64,000 nt of DNA, from assembly GCF_001422375.1 (NCBI RefSeq), contig NZ_LMMU01000011.1:1608-65607 (forward strand), read 5' to 3'. The DNA comes from Methylobacterium sp. Leaf99. GTDB taxonomy: Bacteria > Pseudomonadota > Alphaproteobacteria > Rhizobiales > Beijerinckiaceae. Shown here piece after piece: positions 60,762-64,000 of this stretch (its first letter is position 1; every line of letters starts with the position of its first letter). A model generated the notes under the pieces. The model saw nothing but the letters and a program-made list of their open reading frames with translations. It was not told where the DNA came from and made no database searches. The translations under genes were made by a program, and so were the position numbers.

Positions 60762-62288
60762 ATGATCCCGCCGCGCGGGATCTGGCAGAGGGTGAGGACG
60801 AACGTGCGTCAATTCCTGCGACACGGACCGCGGTCCAGCGCGCGTCAACCGCGCCTGCGGCGCGCCGCCATCGCCGCCTCCGGCATCGCCCTCGCCCTCG
60901 TCGCCGGCACGCGCGGCACCCAGGATGCGGTGGCCAATGGCGACACCCGCACCCTCTCGATCTTCCACAGCCACACCAAGGAAAGCCTCACCGTCACGTT
61001 CAAGCGCGACGGGCGCTACGACCGCGCCGCCCTGGAGCAGCTGAACTGGCTCCTGCGCGACTGGCGCGCCGAAGAGGCGACCAAGATGGACCCGCGCCTG
61101 TTCGACACCGTGTGGGAGGCCTACCGCTCCGTCGGCTCGGCCGAGCCCATCACCGTCGTCTCGGCCTACCGCTCGCCCGGCACCAACGCCATGCTGCGGC
61201 GCCGCTCCCGCGCGGTCGCCGAGTACAGCCAGCACATGCTCGGCAAGGCGATGGACTTCTACCTGCCGGACGTATCCATCGACCAGATCCGCGCCGTGGG
61301 CATGCGGATGCAGCGCGGCGGCGTCGGCTGGTATCCGCGCGCGGGCTCGCCCTTCGTCCACCTCGATGTCGGCTCCGTGCGCTCGTGGCCGCGCATGACC
61401 CACGATCAGCTCGCCCGCCTGTTCCCCGACGGCAAGACCGTCCACCTGCCCGCCGACAACCGCCCCCTGCCCGGTTACGAACTCGCCCGCGCCGAGGTCC
61501 TGGCCCGCGGCGGCACCGTGCTCGGCATCACCCAGGTGGCCCAGGTGGACGAGGATGACGGCCCGAGCATCCGGGGCTTCTTCGCCAGCCTGTTCGGCGG
61601 CGGCTCCAGCAGCGAGACGCCCGCCCCCGCACCGTCCCCCACGGCGCGGCCCCGCGCCAAGCCGACGGCGGTCGTGGTGGCGAGTGCCGACCCCGACGAC
61701 CAGACCGGCACCCGCGCGGCCCTGGCCTACGCGGCGCCCGCCGCCAGCGACACCCTCAACACGGCGCTCCTGCGCCGCGACGGGCGCGACGCCCAGAGCC
61801 TGCTAACCGCCGAGACGAATGCGGAGCCCGCGAGCCCCGACGTCGCGGCCAAACCGACGGCCGCGATTCCCCTGCCCCCGCGCCGTCCGGCCGAGTTCGC
61901 CGCCGTGGCCGCGGCGCTGGCCATGCCCCTGCCCCCGGCGCGCCCGCCGGTTCAGGTCGCGGGCCTCGGTGTCGCGGGCATGGCCAATCTCGCCCCCGCG
62001 CAGACCCAAACGCCAACCCCGGCCCGCCTCGTGGCCGCCACCGCCGATCCGAAACTCCAGCTGCGCGCCCTGTTCGCCGCCGCCGCGCAGGGGGCCTCCG
62101 AGCCCGCGAGCCGCGCCGCGCCCGTGCGCCTCGCCGTCACACGAGCCAAGCTCGACGGCGCGCCGGACGGCAGCCTCGGCCAGCCCGCCGCCGTCGCCAC
62201 CCGGTTCTCGACCCGCGCCCCCGGCGACGACCTGACGGCCGGCCGTTTTTCCGGCTCGGCCACCCGCGCGGTGCCGGGCGCGCGCTGA
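60762..62288 (+). CDS. DUF882 (YcbK-like) peptidoglycan peptidase-family protein
   Basis: About 508 residues from the ATG at 60762. An internal hydrophobic segment (AAIAASGIALALVAGT) near 35-50 acts as signal-anchor or Tat-like signal. The M15-like DUF882 domain (about 75-235) has LSIFHSHTKESLTVTF, TVVSAYRSPGTNAMLRR, AEYSQHMLGKAMDFYLP and VGWYPRAGSPFVHLDVG; the H-x(6)-D and H-x-D zinc ligands are present. A long Ala/Pro-rich C-terminal tail (about 270 residues) has PLPPRRP and PLPPARPP repeats. It probably trims peptidoglycan peptides. Confidence 0.86.
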   Translation: MIPPRGIWQRVRTNVRQFLRHGPRSSARQPRLRRAAIAASGIALALVAGTRGTQDAVANGDTRTLSIFHSHTKESLTVTFKRDGRYDRAALEQLNWLLRDWRAEEATKMDPRLFDTVWEAYRSVGSAEPITVVSAYRSPGTNAMLRRRSRAVAEYSQHMLGKAMDFYLPDVSIDQIRAVGMRMQRGGVGWYPRAGSPFVHLDVGSVRSWPRMTHDQLARLFPDGKTVHLPADNRPLPGYELARAEVLARGGTVLGITQVAQVDEDDGPSIRGFFASLFGGGSSSETPAPAPSPTARPRAKPTAVVVASADPDDQTGTRAALAYAAPAASDTLNTALLRRDGRDAQSLLTAETNAEPASPDVAAKPTAAIPLPPRRPAEFAAVAAALAMPLPPARPPVQVAGLGVAGMANLAPAQTQTPTPARLVAATADPKLQLRALFAAAAQGASEPASRAAPVRLAVTRAKLDGAPDGSLGQPAAVATRFSTRAPGDDLTAGRFSGSATRAVPGAR

Positions 62289-62307
62289 GCGTCGCAGCGC
62301 GCCGGGA

Positions 62308-62351
62308 AAACCAGAAGGGCCGCGGCACGAATGCCGCGGCCCTTCTGGTTT
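62308..62351. terminator. Perfect 20-bp stem-loop, bidirectional terminator
   Basis: AAACCAGAAGGGCCGCGGCA, loop CGAA, and the exact complement ending GGTTT. A and T runs flank both sides, so it can serve the DUF882 gene and the convergent gapR gene. Confidence 0.9.
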
Positions 62352-62373
62352 CAGCCCTGGGCCGGTCCCGGCC

Positions 62374-62640
62374 TCACACCATGCCGAGCGCCTGCATGTA
62401 GAGTTCGAGGATGGCTTCTTCCTCCTGGCGCTCGGCGTGATCTTTCTTCCGCAGGGAGATGATCTTGCGCAGGGCCTTCACGTCGAAGCCGGTGCCCTTG
62501 GCCTCCGCGTAGACGTCCTTGATGTCCGAGGCGAGGCCGGCCTTCTCCTCCTCCAGGCGCTCGATGCGCTCGATGAAGCTCTTGAGCTGGTCGGCGGCGA
62601 CGGACGAAGCATCGACGGCGGGTGCGGCGGAAGCGGCCAT
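62374..62640 (-). CDS. gapR: GapR-family (DUF2312) nucleoid-associated protein
   Basis: An 88-residue protein. SVAADQLKSFIERIERLEEEKAGLASDIKDVYAEAKGTGFD and LRKIISLRKKDHAERQEEEAILELYMQALG are characteristic of the GapR coiled coil. GapR binds overtwisted AT-rich DNA and supports gyrase and topoisomerase IV in Caulobacter. The N-terminal 17 residues are Ala/Ser-rich, as in other members. It is convergent with the DUF882 gene at a shared terminator. Confidence 0.93.
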   Translation of the reverse strand: MAASAAPAVDASSVAADQLKSFIERIERLEEEKAGLASDIKDVYAEAKGTGFDVKALRKIISLRKKDHAERQEEEAILELYMQALGMV

Positions 62641-62807
62641 GGCTGTCTCAATCCCTGACTGGCGGGGCGCACGATTCGAAGAATGCGCCGGAACCGCTTC
62701 ACTAAGCGTTCAAGCTTACCGGGTTGTTACGGCCCCCGGCCGGGACCGGTCCTAAGGGCTAAGCTTTTGTTCCTGAACGGGCTTTCGCCGGCCCCCCGGG
62801 CCCGAGT

Positions 62808-63131
62808 TCAGTGCGGGTCCGCCGCCGCTTTGGCGAAGGCCGCCTGCTGCTCCGGCGTCGCGTCGGGCTGGTGCAGGCGCTTCCAGTCGGCGTAGGGCAT
62901 GCCGTAGACGGCCTCGCGGCTCGCATCCTTGGTGAGCGGCAGGCCCTTCGCGTCGGCGGCGTCCTTGAGCCAGTTCGACAGGCAGTTGCGGCAGAACCCG
63001 GCCATGTTCATCAGGTCGATGTTCTGCACGTCCGCGCGCCCCTGGAGGTGGGCGACGAGGCGGCGGAACACGGCGGCTTCGAGCTCCGTGCGGGTGGCGG
63101 CGTCGATTTCGGGCGTGCTGGGCTCGGTCAT
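62808..63131 (-). CDS. DUF1244 family protein
   Basis: A 107-residue protein matching DUF1244: AAVFRRLVAHLQGRADVQNIDLMNMAGFCRNCLSNWLKDAAD in its core with two Cys separated by two residues (CRNC), then VYGMPYADWKRLHQ. The family is widespread in Alpha- and Gammaproteobacteria, without a settled function. The ATG at 63131 follows the conserved start; longer frames extend into noncoding sequence. Followed by gapR on the same strand after about 170 bp. Confidence 0.9.
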   Translation of the reverse strand: MTEPSTPEIDAATRTELEAAVFRRLVAHLQGRADVQNIDLMNMAGFCRNCLSNWLKDAADAKGLPLTKDASREAVYGMPYADWKRLHQPDATPEQQAAFAKAAADPH

Positions 63132-63370
63132 GGTGATGTCCTCGGTGTCGTGCGGGGCTTCGGTGTGGTGCACGGCTCCCCTGTGACAGGTCGTATCGAG
63201 GCCCGCGCCGTCAAGGACGGGGCGGGCAAATCGGATTCGTGGCCTCCGCTTCCAGTCGAGTGCCAAACCGCACGACGTCCGGTCCGGGGCGGGCCTACAT
63301 CAGCGCTACACAAGAACTCACGGCCCACCGCCTTTCCGACGGAGACCGCGATACTGAAAGGCCCAACGTC

Positions 63371-63640
63371 ATGAACATCCGTCTTGCTTCCGTCGCCGCC
63401 GCCGCCATCTTGAGCCTGAGCGCCGTTGCTTCGCCGGTTCTCGCGCAGAGCTACACCGCACCCGCGGGTGTCCTGGCCCATGCGGCGCCTGGCTACGCCA
63501 CCGACCGCGCCCTCGACGACGAGCTCACCACCGGCTCCATCGCCCCGCGCCGGGACGATGTCTCCGCCAAGGAGGGCAACGCCGAGCAGAACAGCTTCCC
63601 GGTCTGGCAGTACGGCCGGACCTCGGGCGGCACGCGCTAA
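63371..63640 (+). CDS. Small exported protein, function unknown
   Basis: An 89-residue protein: signal peptide MNIRLASVAAAAILSLSAV ending at VLAQSY, then a short hydrophilic mature part with ELTTGSIAPRRDDVSAKEGNA and a C-terminal QYGRTSGGTR. Such small ELTTGSI-type exported proteins are common in Rhizobiales from memory. An intrinsic terminator follows 28 bp after the stop. No function known. Confidence 0.7.
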   Translation: MNIRLASVAAAAILSLSAVASPVLAQSYTAPAGVLAHAAPGYATDRALDDELTTGSIAPRRDDVSAKEGNAEQNSFPVWQYGRTSGGTR

Positions 63641-63668
63641 GCCCGAAGCGTCCACCAGGATCGGCCGG

Positions 63669-63695
63669 ACGGCGGGGCGAAAGCCCCGCCGTTTT
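63669..63695 (+). terminator. Intrinsic terminator
   Basis: ACGGCGGGGC-GAAA-GCCCCGCCGT followed by TTT: a GC-rich 10-bp stem, tetraloop GAAA and short U-tract. It can end the small exported-protein transcript and, from the other side, the hydrolase gene. Confidence 0.9.
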
Positions 63696-63710
63696 CGCGT
63701 GTGCGTCGGG

Positions 63711-64000
63711 TCAAGGCAGGAGCGGGCGCAGGAGCTTGGCGAAGCGCGTCGCCCATTCGACTTGGCCGGGCTCGTCGGCGATGAGGTCCTGGCGGATCTC
63801 CACCAGGGCGTTGCGCAGGCCGCGGGCCAGGGCGTGCCGGTCGATGGTGTCGCCGGGTAGGCCGCCGCCATAGGGCTCGTTGTCGCCCACCGTGAGGCCG
63901 GCGGGGTCGGCGCGCAGGCCCGCGATGAGGGGCGCGCTCAGGCGGTCGTCGCCGTCCCACAGGATGCCGACGTGCCAGGGGCGCGGCACCGTGCGCCAGT
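63711..64000 (-). CDS. N-formylglutamate amidohydrolase family protein, C-terminal part
   Basis: The last 96 residues of an FGase (pfam N-formylglutamate amidohydrolase) enzyme: PRPWHVGILWDGDDRLSAPLIAGLR, TVGDNEPYGGGLPGDTIDRHAL, and NALVEIRQDLIADEPGQVEWA. These enzymes hydrolyse N-formyl amino acids with a zinc site. The frame is open to the window end, so the N-terminal part, with the metal ligands, is missing. The stop is 16 bp past a terminator hairpin at 63669-63695. Confidence 0.85.
   Translation of the reverse strand, partial: WRTVPRPWHVGILWDGDDRLSAPLIAGLRADPAGLTVGDNEPYGGGLPGDTIDRHALARGLRNALVEIRQDLIADEPGQVEWATRFAKLLRPLLP

Overview
The window is high-GC DNA (most third codon positions are G or C) from an alphaproteobacterium, most probably a Methylobacterium-type member of the Rhizobiales. 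Supporting genes are a bacteriophytochrome with an HWE-type kinase, an OxlT-type oxalate/formate antiporter, a three-subunit pntAA-pntAB-pntB transhydrogenase, an aa3 oxidase subunit IV peptide, GapR, a DUF1244 protein, and a ROSE-like RNA thermometer in front of an Hsp20 gene. Genus is an inference from gene content; no 16S rRNA gene is present. The first and last genes (tuf and an N-formylglutamate amidohydrolase family gene) run off the edges.

Layout. 0-10.3 kb: start of tuf, a TerB-like protein, a small DMT transporter, a heme oxygenase convergent with a bacteriophytochrome (pigment supply plus red-light sensor kinase), oxlT with a small membrane partner, and a LysR regulator divergent from a coupled MFS-SDR pair. 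10.3-15.8 kb: a tightly coupled iron-uptake operon (TonB-dependent receptor, PKHD hydroxylase, ExbB, ExbD, TonB) behind an AT-rich inverted repeat. 16-26.8 kb: oxidoreductases and efflux (FAD monooxygenase, SDR, MATE, two small proteins, TetR regulator, RND pump with its lipoprotein adaptor), with short tandem repeats between genes. 27.3-29.9 kb: sulfonate-type binding protein, flavin monooxygenase and a shortened SoxD-like cytochrome c. 29.9-36.4 kb: a cyclic-nucleotide-binding/thioredoxin-reductase-like fusion, two AraC regulators, and a histidine kinase with two response regulators. 36.5-41.6 kb: a stress cassette (chloroperoxidase-like hydrolase, pirin, Kef-type antiporter, Hsp20, a small conserved-looking protein).

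41.6-44.9 kb is a more A/T-rich accessory stretch of small genes: a diverged tandem duplication of a single-span membrane protein, an orphan PAS protein, and two adjacent PilZ-type proteins. 44.9-54 kb returns to core functions: SRAP/YedK, an SDR, tRNA-Gly and tRNA-Tyr, recJ, the pnt operon, aa3 oxidase subunit IV, an ABC1/AarF kinase. A Doc toxin/AbrB-type antitoxin pair with a perfect 14-bp inverted repeat sits between that kinase gene and pepF. 56.9-64 kb holds a sigma-54 response regulator, an L,D-transpeptidase, a DUF882 peptidase-like protein, gapR, a DUF1244 protein and a small exported protein.

No phage, integrase, transposase, CRISPR array or rRNA was found. The strongest unusual signals are the ROSE-like thermometer, the duplicated small membrane proteins next to PAS/PilZ genes, the shortened cytochrome after the sulfonate genes, the iron operon with its operator candidate, and the toxin-antitoxin palindrome. 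I did not find a clearly new multi-gene system; the 42.4-44.8 kb small-protein cluster is the best candidate for something undescribed.
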